From positions 434,001 through 498,000 of the forward strand of contig NZ_SLWK01000002.1 in NCBI RefSeq assembly GCF_004345615.1: 64,000 bases of DNA, written 5' to 3'. Positions 44,366 through 53,174 of this stretch are shown here, piece after piece. The stretch comes from Natronoflexus pectinivorans (GTDB taxonomy: Bacteria; Bacteroidota; Bacteroidia; Bacteroidales; Marinilabiliaceae). Position 1 is the stretch's first letter. Every line of letters starts with the position of its first letter. The notes beneath the pieces were generated by a model. The model was given only the letters and a program-made list of their open reading frames with translations, was not told the origin of the DNA and did not search any database. The position numbers and the translations under genes are program-made.

Positions 44366-44611
44366 CCCGTACAAATATCGTCATAGATAGGTAGTTAATT
44401 TTAATATTGGTGGTTAAATATTGTTAATTGTCATTGGGTATGCCTCCCATTGCATTTGCATTATTTTGAGGAAGATTCATAAATACAGGATGTTATAGAT
44501 GTGTTGCGAAAAAGTTAAATTTTAAATTGGGCAAAAAACCAATATTGAAATTTTGTGAAAAAATTAAATTTAAAGTATCATTGCAAAACACATCTAACAA
44601 ATATTTATATT

Positions 44612-46003
44612 ATGGAAAAGAAGAGCAACAATGTTCTGGTGGGCATGTCCGTTTTTGGAGCCATATTTTTTATTTTTGGTTTTGCCACCACGTTTATTAT
44701 TCAGCTGAGTGCGCCGGTTATGGCGGTTTTTAATCTTACTGAGTTTCAAGCTCAGTTATTAACCTCCTCCTTCTTTATTGCTTATCCAATCATGTCAATT
44801 CCAACAGGAATATTGATTAACCGTATTGGATACAAATGGACAGTGAGCATGGGGTTGATTTTAATGGCAATTGGTAGTTTGGTATTCATACCTGCTGCAA
44901 AAATACCATCCTATCCCTTGTTTTTGATGGCTACTTTTATTTTGGCAACCGGAGTTGTATTTCTTCAGGTTTCTGCCAATCCTTATGTAACAGCAATTGG
45001 CCCTGAAAGCGGTGCATCCAGTCGTCTGAATCTGACACAGGCATTAAATTCAATTGCTACAATGGTTGCTCCATGGCTTATTGCCGTTGTGATTTTCCGT
45101 GGATTGGAACTTCCTGCTCAGCCAACTGAAGCACAGGAACTTGCCTATGGACTTGAAGTTGCAACACGTATTCCTTTCCCATTTATTGTAATGGCACTTA
45201 TTGTTGCATTTGTTGCAGTTGTTCTGTTTATGATTAAACTTCCTGTGATTGCTGTGGATAAAAAGGATACAGCTCCTGCAAGTGTATATCGTTATCCTCA
45301 CGTTTTAATGGGTGCTTTTGGAATTTTCTGTTATGTAGGCGCTGAAGTTGGTAACGCCGGTTTAATGGTTAACTATCTTCGTGGAGGTACCCTTGGCCTT
45401 TCGGCAGAAATGGCATCAACCTATGCCGCAATTTATTGGGGTGGAGCAATGGTTGGTCGTTTCTTCGGGTCAATAATGTTCTCTGATATTGCAGAAAAAT
45501 CGAAAAAATTTATGTTGGCCGGACTTGTTCTAATTCTGGCATTTGTATCCGGTGCTTTTGTAACAGAGTGGAACTGGCAAATTGGTGGAATCTTTACCGG
45601 TGTGGCGCTTGTTAATTTTATCATTATGCAGTTTGGTTTTGGAAAACCAGCACGTACATTGGCAATTTTCGCACTTATGGCCGGAATTCTAGGTTTGGTT
45701 ACAACCTTTACAACGGGACATGTGGCGTTATGGACTGTGGTTTCTATTGGCTTATTCAATTCAATCATGTTCCCCAACATTTTCTCACTGGCCGTAAAAG
45801 ATCTTAAAGGTGGTGAGCTGGGATCAGCATCCGGTATCATCAATGCGCTTATTATTGGTGGTGCTATTATACCTCCTCTTATGGGGTCAATTGCCGATAA
45901 CTATGGATATACATATGCCTATATTGTTCCTGCATTATGTTATCTTTATATCTTCTTCTTTGCTGTTAAAGGAAGCAAGATTCGTCCTGCTTCGATGTCA
46001 TAA
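44612..46003 (+). CDS. MFS sugar transporter (FucP/GluP-like)
   Basis: 463 residues from the ATG at 44612; upstream in-frame GTG codons give an implausible leader. Twelve membrane helices. The pattern matches the fucose/glucose-galactose:H+ symporter family: FGATTFIIQLSAPVM in helix 1, QVSANPYVTAIGP after helix 4, SSRLNLTQALNSI in helix 5, and a late FSLAVKDLKGGELGSASG loop. The ROK glucokinase lies 129 bases downstream, so hexose uptake then phosphorylation is the likely pathway; a strong terminator lies between them, so they may be transcribed separately. Confidence 0.88.
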   Translation: MEKKSNNVLVGMSVFGAIFFIFGFATTFIIQLSAPVMAVFNLTEFQAQLLTSSFFIAYPIMSIPTGILINRIGYKWTVSMGLILMAIGSLVFIPAAKIPSYPLFLMATFILATGVVFLQVSANPYVTAIGPESGASSRLNLTQALNSIATMVAPWLIAVVIFRGLELPAQPTEAQELAYGLEVATRIPFPFIVMALIVAFVAVVLFMIKLPVIAVDKKDTAPASVYRYPHVLMGAFGIFCYVGAEVGNAGLMVNYLRGGTLGLSAEMASTYAAIYWGGAMVGRFFGSIMFSDIAEKSKKFMLAGLVLILAFVSGAFVTEWNWQIGGIFTGVALVNFIIMQFGFGKPARTLAIFALMAGILGLVTTFTTGHVALWTVVSIGLFNSIMFPNIFSLAVKDLKGGELGSASGIINALIIGGAIIPPLMGSIADNYGYTYAYIVPALCYLYIFFFAVKGSKIRPASMS

Positions 46004-46018
46004 TACTTTTTTTAAATT

Positions 46019-46053
46019 AAACCCATCACCGATATTTCGGTGATGGGTTTTTT
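46019..46053 (+). terminator. Intrinsic terminator after MFS sugar transporter
   Basis: Perfect 13-bp stem AAACCCATCACCG/CGGTGATGGGTTT with a six-base loop and six T. Confidence 0.92.
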
Positions 46054-46132
46054 AATTGTTGAATCTGTTCCGACAGATTCTTATCTTTATTGATAATTTT
46101 TAAAAATTAATCACATAAATACCTCTGTAATC

Positions 46133-47116
46133 ATGAAGAAATTCTCAGTAGGAATAGATATTGGCGGTACCAATACCGCTATTGGAATTGTAGATGAAGA
46201 TGGAAATGTTCTGGTAAAAGGTGGGATTGACACTCCTTCTCATGGCGATATTGACAAGTATGTTAAAGAGATGGCAGCTACTGTTAAGGAGATGACTAAA
46301 TCTGTTAAGCTAACAAATCCGGATTCAGAGATTCTCGGAATTGGAATTGGAGCACCAAACGGTAACTACTATAGCGGAACCATAGAATATGCGCCGAACC
46401 TTTCTTTTATAGGTGTTGTACATTTGATAGACCTTTTAAAAGCGCAATTCCCGGAATACAAGTATCTGGCGCTTACCAATGATGCCAATGCCGCTGCATT
46501 AGGCGAGATGATTTATGGCGGTGCAAAGGATATGAAAAATTTTGTGATGTACACGCTGGGAACCGGAGTTGGAAGCGGCATCATTGTTAATGGTGATTTG
46601 GTTTACGGACATGATGGATTTGCCGGCGAGTGTGGACATACCACCCTTATTCCAGGAGGCAGATTGTGTGGCTGCGGTGCTTTAGGACACCTGGAGGCAT
46701 ATTGCTCAGCTCCGGGTATGAAAAGAACAGCTTTTGAACTGATGGCGAAATATAATGCTGCTGACAGTTTGCTGGCTGACAAATCTTTTAAGGAACTTGA
46801 TTCTAAAATGATATACGATGCTGCCGAGAAGGGAGATAAGGTAGCGCAGGAAGTTTTTGAACTAACCGGAAAATACCTGGGACAGGGACTTGCCGACACT
46901 GTTCACCATTTGGCTCCGGAAGCCATTTTCCTTTTTGGAGGGCCTACTGCTGCAGGCGATTACATTTTTAAGCCAACCATTGCAAGTATGGAACAGCACC
47001 TTCTGCCAATCTTTAAGAATAAGATTAAGATTTTGCCTTCGAAACTCAAAGCTGGAGATGCTGCCATTGTTGGAGCCAGTGCTCTTGTTTGGAAAGAGAT
47101 GGAAAAGGAAGCATAG
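46133..47116 (+). CDS. ROK-family glucokinase
   Basis: 327 residues. The phosphate-binding motif GIDIGGTN is at 7-14, the catalytic Asp is Asp117 (TNDANAAALGE), and the ROK signature follows. The zinc-site region reads ECGHT...LCGCGALGHLEAYC: His169, Cys179 and Cys181 are kept, but the usual third Cys (GCLE) is His186 (GHLE). Histidine could still bind zinc. It phosphorylates glucose or a related hexose in the cytoplasm, feeding sugars released by the glycan locus and imported by the neighbouring MFS protein. Confidence 0.9.
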   Translation: MKKFSVGIDIGGTNTAIGIVDEDGNVLVKGGIDTPSHGDIDKYVKEMAATVKEMTKSVKLTNPDSEILGIGIGAPNGNYYSGTIEYAPNLSFIGVVHLIDLLKAQFPEYKYLALTNDANAAALGEMIYGGAKDMKNFVMYTLGTGVGSGIIVNGDLVYGHDGFAGECGHTTLIPGGRLCGCGALGHLEAYCSAPGMKRTAFELMAKYNAADSLLADKSFKELDSKMIYDAAEKGDKVAQEVFELTGKYLGQGLADTVHHLAPEAIFLFGGPTAAGDYIFKPTIASMEQHLLPIFKNKIKILPSKLKAGDAAIVGASALVWKEMEKEA

Positions 47117-47138
47117 TCCAATAGCATTAATAAATACC

Positions 47139-47173
47139 AAAAGGAGAAACCATTACCGGTTTCTCCTTTTTTT
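47139..47173 (+). terminator. Intrinsic terminator after glucokinase
   Basis: Stem AAAAGGAGAAACC/GGTTTCTCCTTTT with loop ATTACC, ending in seven T. Confidence 0.92.
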
Positions 47174-47267
47174 GCCGAAATTCAGGAGTTTTGCTTTATG
47201 TTTGAAATGAATAATACACTTTTTGATTTTTATTTATTACTTTTAAGCATCAAAAAATATTAAAATT

Positions 47268-48473
47268 ATGTCTGAGAACTATTTCAAGAAATATCCTTCC
47301 AAGGATGGATTTTATAAAGAGTACGGTGGCGCATTTATTCCTCCTGTTTTAGAGGAGGAGATGAAAAAAATCAATGATGCTTATTACGCCATCAGCAAAT
47401 CACACAATTTTATTTCAGAGTTGCGGAGCATCCGGAAACATTATCAGGGTCGGCCGACGCCTGTCTATTTTTGTAACCGGCTTTCGGAAAAATATGGTGG
47501 CCGCATCTATCTTAAGCGCGAAGATCTGAATCATACAGGAGCGCATAAGTTGAATCACTGCATGGGAGAGGCGCTTTTAGCTAAATATTTGGGCAAAAAG
47601 AAGCTGATAGCTGAAACCGGAGCAGGACAGCATGGAGTGGCATTGGCCACTGCCGCTGCCTATTTTGGTCTTGAATGCGAAATTCACATGGGAGAAGTTG
47701 ATATTGCAAAGGAGCACCCAAACGTAATGCGCATGAAGGTACTTGGAGCAACCGTTGTTCCTGTGTCTCATGGGTTAAAAACCCTGAAGGAAGCTGTTGA
47801 TTCTGCGTTTCAATCTTACCTGAAAGACCCGATTACCACCATCTATTGCATTGGCTCCGTGGTTGGCCCACATCCGTTCCCTATGATGGTGAGAGATTTT
47901 CAGCGCATTGTGGGAATCGAAGCCCGTGAGCAATTCTTTGACATGACCGGTGAACTGCCCGACAGTATTGTGGCGTGTGTGGGTGGTGGAAGTAATGCGA
48001 TGGGGCTTTTTTCCGGATTTATGGATGATGAGGAGTGCAAACTTTATGGAATTGAACCCGGAGGACGTTCCATGGACAATGGAGAACATGCTGCAACCAT
48101 GACTTTGGGTAAACCCGGTGTGATTCACGGGTTTAAGTGTTACATGTTGCAGGATGAAAAAGGTGAACCGGCTCCTGTATACTCGGTAGCCAGCGGACTT
48201 GATTATCCGGGCGTTGGACCTGAACACAGCATGTTGAAGGATATGAAAAAAGTGACTTACGATGTAATTGATGATAAAGCAGCCATTGATGCATTTTTTG
48301 AATTGAGTCGTTTGGAAGGAATCATTCCTGCTCTGGAAAGTGCCCATGCCGTTGCTTATGCCATTAAACTTGCTCAAAAAGAACCACAAACTTCCATTCT
48401 TGTGAATCTCAGCGGACGAGGTGATAAGGATATGGACTTTGTGGTTGAAAAATATGGAGAAGATTATTTTTAG
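47268..48473 (+). CDS. trpB: Tryptophan synthase beta chain (solitary TrpB)
   Basis: 401 residues, the length of TrpB1. It condenses indole and serine to tryptophan using PLP. The PLP lysine is Lys94 in HTGAHKLN and the catalytic Glu is Glu116 in [11 protein letters not shown]; the phosphate loop is [10 protein letters not shown]. Family members usually read HKINN at the lysine; here it is HKLNHC. No trpA or other trp gene is adjacent; both flanks have hairpins, so it is transcribed alone. It may be a second, stand-alone copy that salvages indole, with the trp operon elsewhere. Confidence 0.9.
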   Translation: MSENYFKKYPSKDGFYKEYGGAFIPPVLEEEMKKINDAYYAISKSHNFISELRSIRKHYQGRPTPVYFCNRLSEKYGGRIYLKREDLNHTGAHKLNHCMGEALLAKYLGKKKLIAETGAGQHGVALATAAAYFGLECEIHMGEVDIAKEHPNVMRMKVLGATVVPVSHGLKTLKEAVDSAFQSYLKDPITTIYCIGSVVGPHPFPMMVRDFQRIVGIEAREQFFDMTGELPDSIVACVGGGSNAMGLFSGFMDDEECKLYGIEPGGRSMDNGEHAATMTLGKPGVIHGFKCYMLQDEKGEPAPVYSVASGLDYPGVGPEHSMLKDMKKVTYDVIDDKAAIDAFFELSRLEGIIPALESAHAVAYAIKLAQKEPQTSILVNLSGRGDKDMDFVVEKYGEDYF

Positions 48474-48500
48474 TCAGAAAAGTATTGACTAATAATACAA

Positions 48501-48532
48501 TTCCGGCTGCATCATTTCATGATGCAGCCGGA
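48501..48532. terminator. Long perfect hairpin after trpB
   Basis: A 14-16 bp perfect stem TTCCGGCTGCATCAT/ATGATGCAGCCGGAA around TTTC-like loop bases, 28 bases after the stop. There is no T tract on either side, so it may act through RNA stability rather than as a classical terminator. Confidence 0.6.
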
Positions 48533-48555
48533 ACATTTAACAACACACCCACAAT

Positions 48556-49314
48556 ATGTTCTTCATTTTATCCAAACTACTGGGATTTCTTCTGTCGCCT
48601 CTCAATCTGGTTCTTCTCTGTCTACTGGCTTCATATTTCTTTCTAAAGCAGAGGAAACGGCTTTGGTTTATTGCGCTGTTTTTGGGCTTGTTTTTCAGTA
48701 ATCCTTTGATATTTAGAGCTGTGATTGTGATGTGGGAAGATGCGCCCGATCCATTACCGGTTAATGATTCGTCTATCAGGCAGGTAGTGGTTCTTGGCGG
48801 GATGAGTTCATGGTATGAGGAGTCGGAAAGAATCAGGTTTTGGCAAAGCAGCGACCGGTTGATGCAAACACTTTTATTGGCTCATCATAACCCTGTTGAA
48901 CGCATCATCATTTCTGGGGGATCAGCTGCTGTTTTGTACAAGGAGAGGGGAGAGGGAGCTTTTCTTTCTGAATTTATGGAGAACCTGAGCCTTGCTGATG
49001 TTGAAATAGTCGTGGATTCACTGTCCAGAAATACTTATGAAAACGCTTTGTACACGGCACAGATTTTTAACGAATTTGGTTGGGAAAAAGAGATCGTTCT
49101 GGTAACATCGGCCTGGCATATGAAAAGGGCAAGGGCTGTGTTTGAAAAGCAGGGATTTAATGTGATACCGTTAGGTGCCGATCCGCTTTATCCAAATAGT
49201 CCAATAACCCCGGCTAATGTAATTTTGCCATCGGCGGGGATTTTTAATTCATGGGAGTTGATTCTTAAAGAGTGGGTTGGTATTGCAGTTTATCGGCTAA
49301 GAGGATATCTTTAA
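48556..49314 (+). CDS. YdcF/ElyC-type membrane protein (DUF218)
   Basis: 252 residues. Two N-terminal membrane helices (FILSKLLGFLLSPLNLVLLCLLASYF and RLWFIALFLGLFFS, described by position about 2-30 and 37-52) precede the DUF218 domain. Within it are VVVLGGMSSW, RIIISGGSA, SLSRNTYENALYTAQIF and LVTSAWHMKRARAVFEKQGF, the hallmark acidic, SRNT and HM.RA motifs. The relatives SanA and ElyC affect envelope integrity and lipid-carrier metabolism; the biochemical activity is not settled. Confidence 0.88.
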   Translation: MFFILSKLLGFLLSPLNLVLLCLLASYFFLKQRKRLWFIALFLGLFFSNPLIFRAVIVMWEDAPDPLPVNDSSIRQVVVLGGMSSWYEESERIRFWQSSDRLMQTLLLAHHNPVERIIISGGSAAVLYKERGEGAFLSEFMENLSLADVEIVVDSLSRNTYENALYTAQIFNEFGWEKEIVLVTSAWHMKRARAVFEKQGFNVIPLGADPLYPNSPITPANVILPSAGIFNSWELILKEWVGIAVYRLRGYL

Positions 49315-49382
49315 CGATTCTTAGTGGTTTAAAATCCCAACATCAAAAACAGACAATAACATTACTCAAATATGAATTGAAC

Positions 49383-50609
49383 ATGATAAAAAAGAATTTT
49401 CTGATTGCCATGGGCATCATCAGCATCGTTTTTTTTGTAACCGGTTTTGGTGTCGGAATCAGTGGTATGCTCATTCCATTTTTGCAAAATGCATTTCAAC
49501 TCAGCAATGCGCAATCGTATTTGGTAACAGCAGCCATATTTTCGGCCTTTGTTGTTTTTGGTGCGCCTTCGGGGATAATTCTTAAAAAAATTGGATACCG
49601 TCCGGGGTTGGCAGTGGCATTTCTGTTAATGGCATTGGGAATGTTTCTGTTTATCCCCTCTGCACGAATGTTAAGTTTCCCTATGTTCTTGCTGGCCTTG
49701 TTCATTGGCGGTATGGGAAATACACTGCTACAAACGGCCATTAATCCATACATCACCATTATTGGGCCACAGGAGAGCGCAGCCATGCGAATTTGCCTGA
49801 TGGGAATTTTCAACAAAACAGCATGGTGGGTATCCTCTCTCTTTTTAGGAATGTTTCTTGATTTAGGCAATGCCAATCTGGCCGATGTAGTTCAGCCCTT
49901 TTACTTGATTACCATAATTCTGTTGGTTCTGGCTGTTTTCATATTTTTCGCTCCCCTTCCTGAGGTGAAAGCTGAAGGTGAGGATGAAGAGGAAGGGACT
50001 GATGGTTCATCTTATGCAGCAGGAAAAACCTCTATCTTTCAGTTTCCGCACCTTCTTTTAGGCGTATTGGCTTTATTTCTTTATGTTGGAGTAGAAACAC
50101 TACCCATGGCATCGATCGTAAGTTATGCGCGAATGGTTTTTGGTCACGATGTCGCTGTGGAGAGTTTCTCGGTGTATGTGACTCTTGGTTTGGTGCTTGG
50201 ATATATTTTTGGAGTTATTGCCATTCCTCGATTTATCTCGCAGACGAAAGCATTGACGGTATTCTCTCTCATCGGAATTGTTGCATCACTTTGTCTCATC
50301 ATGCTTCCGGGCGAATATGGAGTTTACGCACTTGCCTTGGCTAGTTTTGCGAACTCTCTCATGTGGCCAGCTATATGGCCCTTGGCCATAGCCGACTTAG
50401 GAAGATTTACAAAAACAGGATCCTCGCTGCTTGTTATGGGCATTGTTGGAGGAGCTGTTATTCCTCTCATTTTTGGTGTACTGGTGGATGCATTCACTGT
50501 GGGTGATGCAGCAACTGTGGTGGATTACCAGAGGGCATACTGGATATTTATTCCGGCGTATATTTATATTCTTTACTACGCCATGAAGGGGCACAGCATC
50601 CGGCGTTAA
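49383..50609 (+). CDS. MFS transporter, FucP-like
   Basis: 408 residues from the ATG at 49383; the frame is open upstream into the previous gene but only this start fits the first helix (MIKKNFLIAMGIISIVFFVTG described from residue 1). Helix order and motifs parallel the sugar symporter at 44612 (AINPYITIIGPQESAAMRI, SLLVMGIVGGAVIPL), but it is shorter and has an acidic central loop (EGEDEEEGTD). Substrate probably a sugar. Its TAA shares the TTAA tetramer with the stop of the converging lipoprotein gene, so the two genes overlap by four bases. Confidence 0.85.
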   Translation: MIKKNFLIAMGIISIVFFVTGFGVGISGMLIPFLQNAFQLSNAQSYLVTAAIFSAFVVFGAPSGIILKKIGYRPGLAVAFLLMALGMFLFIPSARMLSFPMFLLALFIGGMGNTLLQTAINPYITIIGPQESAAMRICLMGIFNKTAWWVSSLFLGMFLDLGNANLADVVQPFYLITIILLVLAVFIFFAPLPEVKAEGEDEEEGTDGSSYAAGKTSIFQFPHLLLGVLALFLYVGVETLPMASIVSYARMVFGHDVAVESFSVYVTLGLVLGYIFGVIAIPRFISQTKALTVFSLIGIVASLCLIMLPGEYGVYALALASFANSLMWPAIWPLAIADLGRFTKTGSSLLVMGIVGGAVIPLIFGVLVDAFTVGDAATVVDYQRAYWIFIPAYIYILYYAMKGHSIRR

Positions 50610-51607
50610 TTCAGGTCGGCAGATGTTATGATGACTTCCGTTGATGCTCCCTGCCAGTTTTCAACCAATCTGCGGATTTCAAGATCAGAGGTGGCCTGAC
50701 GCACCATCGATCGCAGATCGATGGTGGCTGTTAGTCGTTCTGGACGATCCCTGATGGTTCTTAATTCAGGAAAAGCAATCAACCCTTGTTGATTGCTCAC
50801 AGCACGGTTTCTTGACAAATAGCTCCCGGTGTAATCAAAACGCACTGGGACATCGGCAATGGGTTGATCATCTTCATTCACTATGATGAAATGCCTGTTG
50901 TTTTGTTCGGTTGCTGATTCGATCTCGGTTTTAATATTAAGACTTCTGGAAATTCTATGAAGTCTGGATAAAGATTCAGTTCCAATGTCAACGGAGGTGT
51001 CATCGGTGATGGCAATGGTTGTGCCGGTGTGCAGATAATCCTTTACCAATTCAAGGCACTCTGTATAAAGGGAAAATGCCCTGGCATAGTTGAAGGTATG
51101 TTCATAAATGACAGCTTGCTCGAATCTGGTTCTGGCGCTGATTAAGGCTTCGTTTCTTCTCCTGTTTTGATGGTAGCTGTATTCTGAAACCGACAACCGG
51201 TAGTATTTATGAATATAACCAGCACTTTCCCATCTGTCAACAAATTCATATCCTTCCAGGTGCTCGTTGGTAACGGTTTCGATGCGACTTTGGAGAAATT
51301 CTCTGGCTCCAAACCGGTCTTCGGCCTGATAAACAGTGGTAGTGGAGGTCAATTGAGTTCTGATTTGTGCAGCCAGGTCGTCCAGAGCAGCCTGACGGGC
51401 TCTGTCCCGGTATAGTTGAGGTGAGCCTGCTTTTGGCACGGATCCAATTCCATGATAATATTGTCTGTCGATTGGCCGGCTTCGCAGCCATTCGGGCTGC
51501 GAAGCAAATTCTGCTTCGGCTTTTCTGGCTGATCCACAACTGTTTAATAATGCCAAAAGCATTATTGCTATCAATATATATGGAAACTTGGTACTCATCT
51601 GCATCAT
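50606..51607 (-). CDS. LPP20-family lipoprotein
   Basis: 333 residues from the ATG at 51607; ATGs at 51604 and 51598 are equally possible, and all keep the lipobox LLNSC. After a short linker come PEWLRSRP and YYHGIGSVPKAGS, then RDRARQAALDDLAAQIRTQL, the signature of LPP20/FlgP-type domains. The rest has a helical region and a C-terminal Ig-like segment (DDQPIADVPVRFDYTG). Its start is 18 bases after the stop of the TPR lipoprotein gene and they form an operon. Surface or peptidoglycan-associated function is possible; not established. Confidence 0.78.
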   Translation of the reverse strand: MMQMSTKFPYILIAIMLLALLNSCGSARKAEAEFASQPEWLRSRPIDRQYYHGIGSVPKAGSPQLYRDRARQAALDDLAAQIRTQLTSTTTVYQAEDRFGAREFLQSRIETVTNEHLEGYEFVDRWESAGYIHKYYRLSVSEYSYHQNRRRNEALISARTRFEQAVIYEHTFNYARAFSLYTECLELVKDYLHTGTTIAITDDTSVDIGTESLSRLHRISRSLNIKTEIESATEQNNRHFIIVNEDDQPIADVPVRFDYTGSYLSRNRAVSNQQGLIAFPELRTIRDRPERLTATIDLRSMVRQATSDLEIRRLVENWQGASTEVIITSADLN

Positions 51608-51625
51608 AAAACTCAACTTTTATAT

Positions 51626-53032
51626 TTAACCTTCGGGGTTGTATTTCTCTATTTCTCGGGCGATAATTGAAGCTGATGTGTTCAGAAGTTCTTCCAGCAA
51701 TGCACTACCAGGTTTAAGTTCTTTCCGTGCATCAAATAATTCTTGTAAAGATCTGATGGATCTGCTGCTGGTATCAACGCGGTCAGATTCGTGGTCTTTA
51801 TTGGCATCTCTCCAACTCCCGGGAACTAAATTTCTATGGTTTCCATCAAAATCAGCAAATTCAACCTGATCTCGTTCTTCCAGACTGATGGATTCGCTGA
51901 TCAATATTTCACCAGTTTTAAAGTTAACAAGAGAAAACTCAATACCCAAATTTGCGATGCTTCTTCTTTCAATTTTGGTATAGCTTGTTTTGCTGTATTC
52001 AGTTATTTTTTCGGTTTCGCCTTCTTCATTTTCCACTTCTCGGGTATGCTGAAGGTATGCTCTCTGTGTGGTTCTGCGAACTGGGCTAGTCTGTTCATTC
52101 ATCCTGGTTATTCTTCCCAAAAGAATATAATCTGTGTTAATGGAAATGCCTCTGCGATTGATATAGTCAATGGCTAAAAGAGGGTCGTTAAAATTCTGAT
52201 TTTGAAATGCCGATGCCAATGCCGGCTCATTGATGAGCCGGTAGAAAGGACTCTCCAGCCGGTTTATGGAACCAATTGTTTTGGTTTGAAGTTCTCTGGC
52301 TTGTGGTCTGTGTTCTCTTTCAACGGCCATAAATGGTATCACCGTGATGTGCATCATGGCCTCTTTAAGTGCTTCTTCTCTGAGTTGTAACGCATTTTTA
52401 TAATTGCCTGTGCTGGTAATGATGGAGTGAAAAGTATTGTAGGCATTTCGGTAAAGTCCGTTGGCCATAAACTCCAGCCCGTTGCGATAAACGGGCTCAT
52501 AGGTTGCCGTTTTTATATGGTCGGCAGCATCTTTGTAACGGTTGTCAATGCTCAGAATTTCCTGAAAGATGGAACGTGCTGATGAGAAGTTTTCCAGGTC
52601 GATGGCTCTCAGGCCATCCTGGTATAAATCTTCAAGGTGGCTCTCTTTTGAATCATTGAAAAAAACCTGATAATCGGAATCAATGTCCAGTCTTACGCCC
52701 AAATTGGCTACCCGGGCTCTGTATGCTTCAACTTCCATAAAGGTGTTTACGGCTTCGGCGTGTTGGTTATTTCGGTGAAATGCCATGAAATCTCTCAACT
52801 TGTTGTCAACCATCAGCTGCCCCGTCCTCATTAGCCCCAAACGGGCATCAACATTGTTGCGGTTGGACGATAAAGCGCGCATGTAGCTGTCTGCGGCATC
52901 CTGAAATAAACCTGAGTTTTCAAGTTCCAGAGCCTGTTTAAGATGTCTTTTGGAACCACATCCGTAAATGGTTAACATCACCAGAAGCAGTGAGAGAAGT
53001 AAGGAGCCTGTTTTACAAGTAAAAATACGCAT
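51626..53032 (-). CDS. TPR-containing lipoprotein with CsgG/LpoB-like region
   Basis: 468 residues. Lipobox IYGC (Cys25). The N-terminal half is helical with tetratricopeptide-like repeats (HLKQALELENSGLFQDAADSY, LYQDGLRAIDLENFSSARSIF as successive A helices). The C-terminal half (about 215-460) is alpha/beta and starts MHITVIPFMAV, with DYILLGRITRM and a late LLEELLNTSASIIAREI. The layout recalls CsgG/LpoB-type outer-membrane lipoproteins, but the match is by eye. First gene of a two-gene unit with the LPP20 protein; divergent from the YfcC-type carrier. Confidence 0.75.
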   Translation of the reverse strand: MRIFTCKTGSLLLSLLLVMLTIYGCGSKRHLKQALELENSGLFQDAADSYMRALSSNRNNVDARLGLMRTGQLMVDNKLRDFMAFHRNNQHAEAVNTFMEVEAYRARVANLGVRLDIDSDYQVFFNDSKESHLEDLYQDGLRAIDLENFSSARSIFQEILSIDNRYKDAADHIKTATYEPVYRNGLEFMANGLYRNAYNTFHSIITSTGNYKNALQLREEALKEAMMHITVIPFMAVEREHRPQARELQTKTIGSINRLESPFYRLINEPALASAFQNQNFNDPLLAIDYINRRGISINTDYILLGRITRMNEQTSPVRRTTQRAYLQHTREVENEEGETEKITEYSKTSYTKIERRSIANLGIEFSLVNFKTGEILISESISLEERDQVEFADFDGNHRNLVPGSWRDANKDHESDRVDTSSRSIRSLQELFDARKELKPGSALLEELLNTSASIIAREIEKYNPEG

Positions 53033-53142
53033 ATGAAATGATTAAGTTTTGGTTGATTTAACTGATTCATTTTGTTTTTACGGTTTAATACAGAACCGAT
53101 AATCCACATTATATACGAAAAAATCAGGGTTTGGTTTGAATT

Positions 53143-53171
53143 TTATTATTTTTGAATTTCAAAAATAATAA
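53143..53171 (+). promoter_or_regulatory. Perfect 14-bp palindrome over the -7 box of the YfcC-type gene
   Basis: TTATTATTTTTGAA and TTCAAAAATAATAA flank a single T, ending three bases before the ATG at 53175. The left arm includes TATTTTTG (53147-53154), a TAnnTTTG match. It could be an operator or an RNA hairpin hiding the start codon region. Confidence 0.5.
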
Positions 53172-53174
53172 TTT

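Larger units (their letters stand above)
43940..44611. other. Large divergent intergenic region with two minus-strand terminator hairpins
   Basis: 672 bp between the BCCT and MFS genes. It holds two similar units, each with a TAnnTTTG-like box followed about 85-140 bases on by a hairpin and T tract, all reading on the minus strand (listed as candidate ncRNAs). Near the MFS start, TTG (44527-44529) and AAATTTTG (44548-44555) could be its promoter. No protein-coding gene is visible. Confidence 0.5.

Noticed and set aside
47775-48389. 204-codon minus-strand frame opposite trpB
   Set aside because: It lies fully within trpB, whose motifs are complete; the product is His/Phe-rich without recognisable domain.
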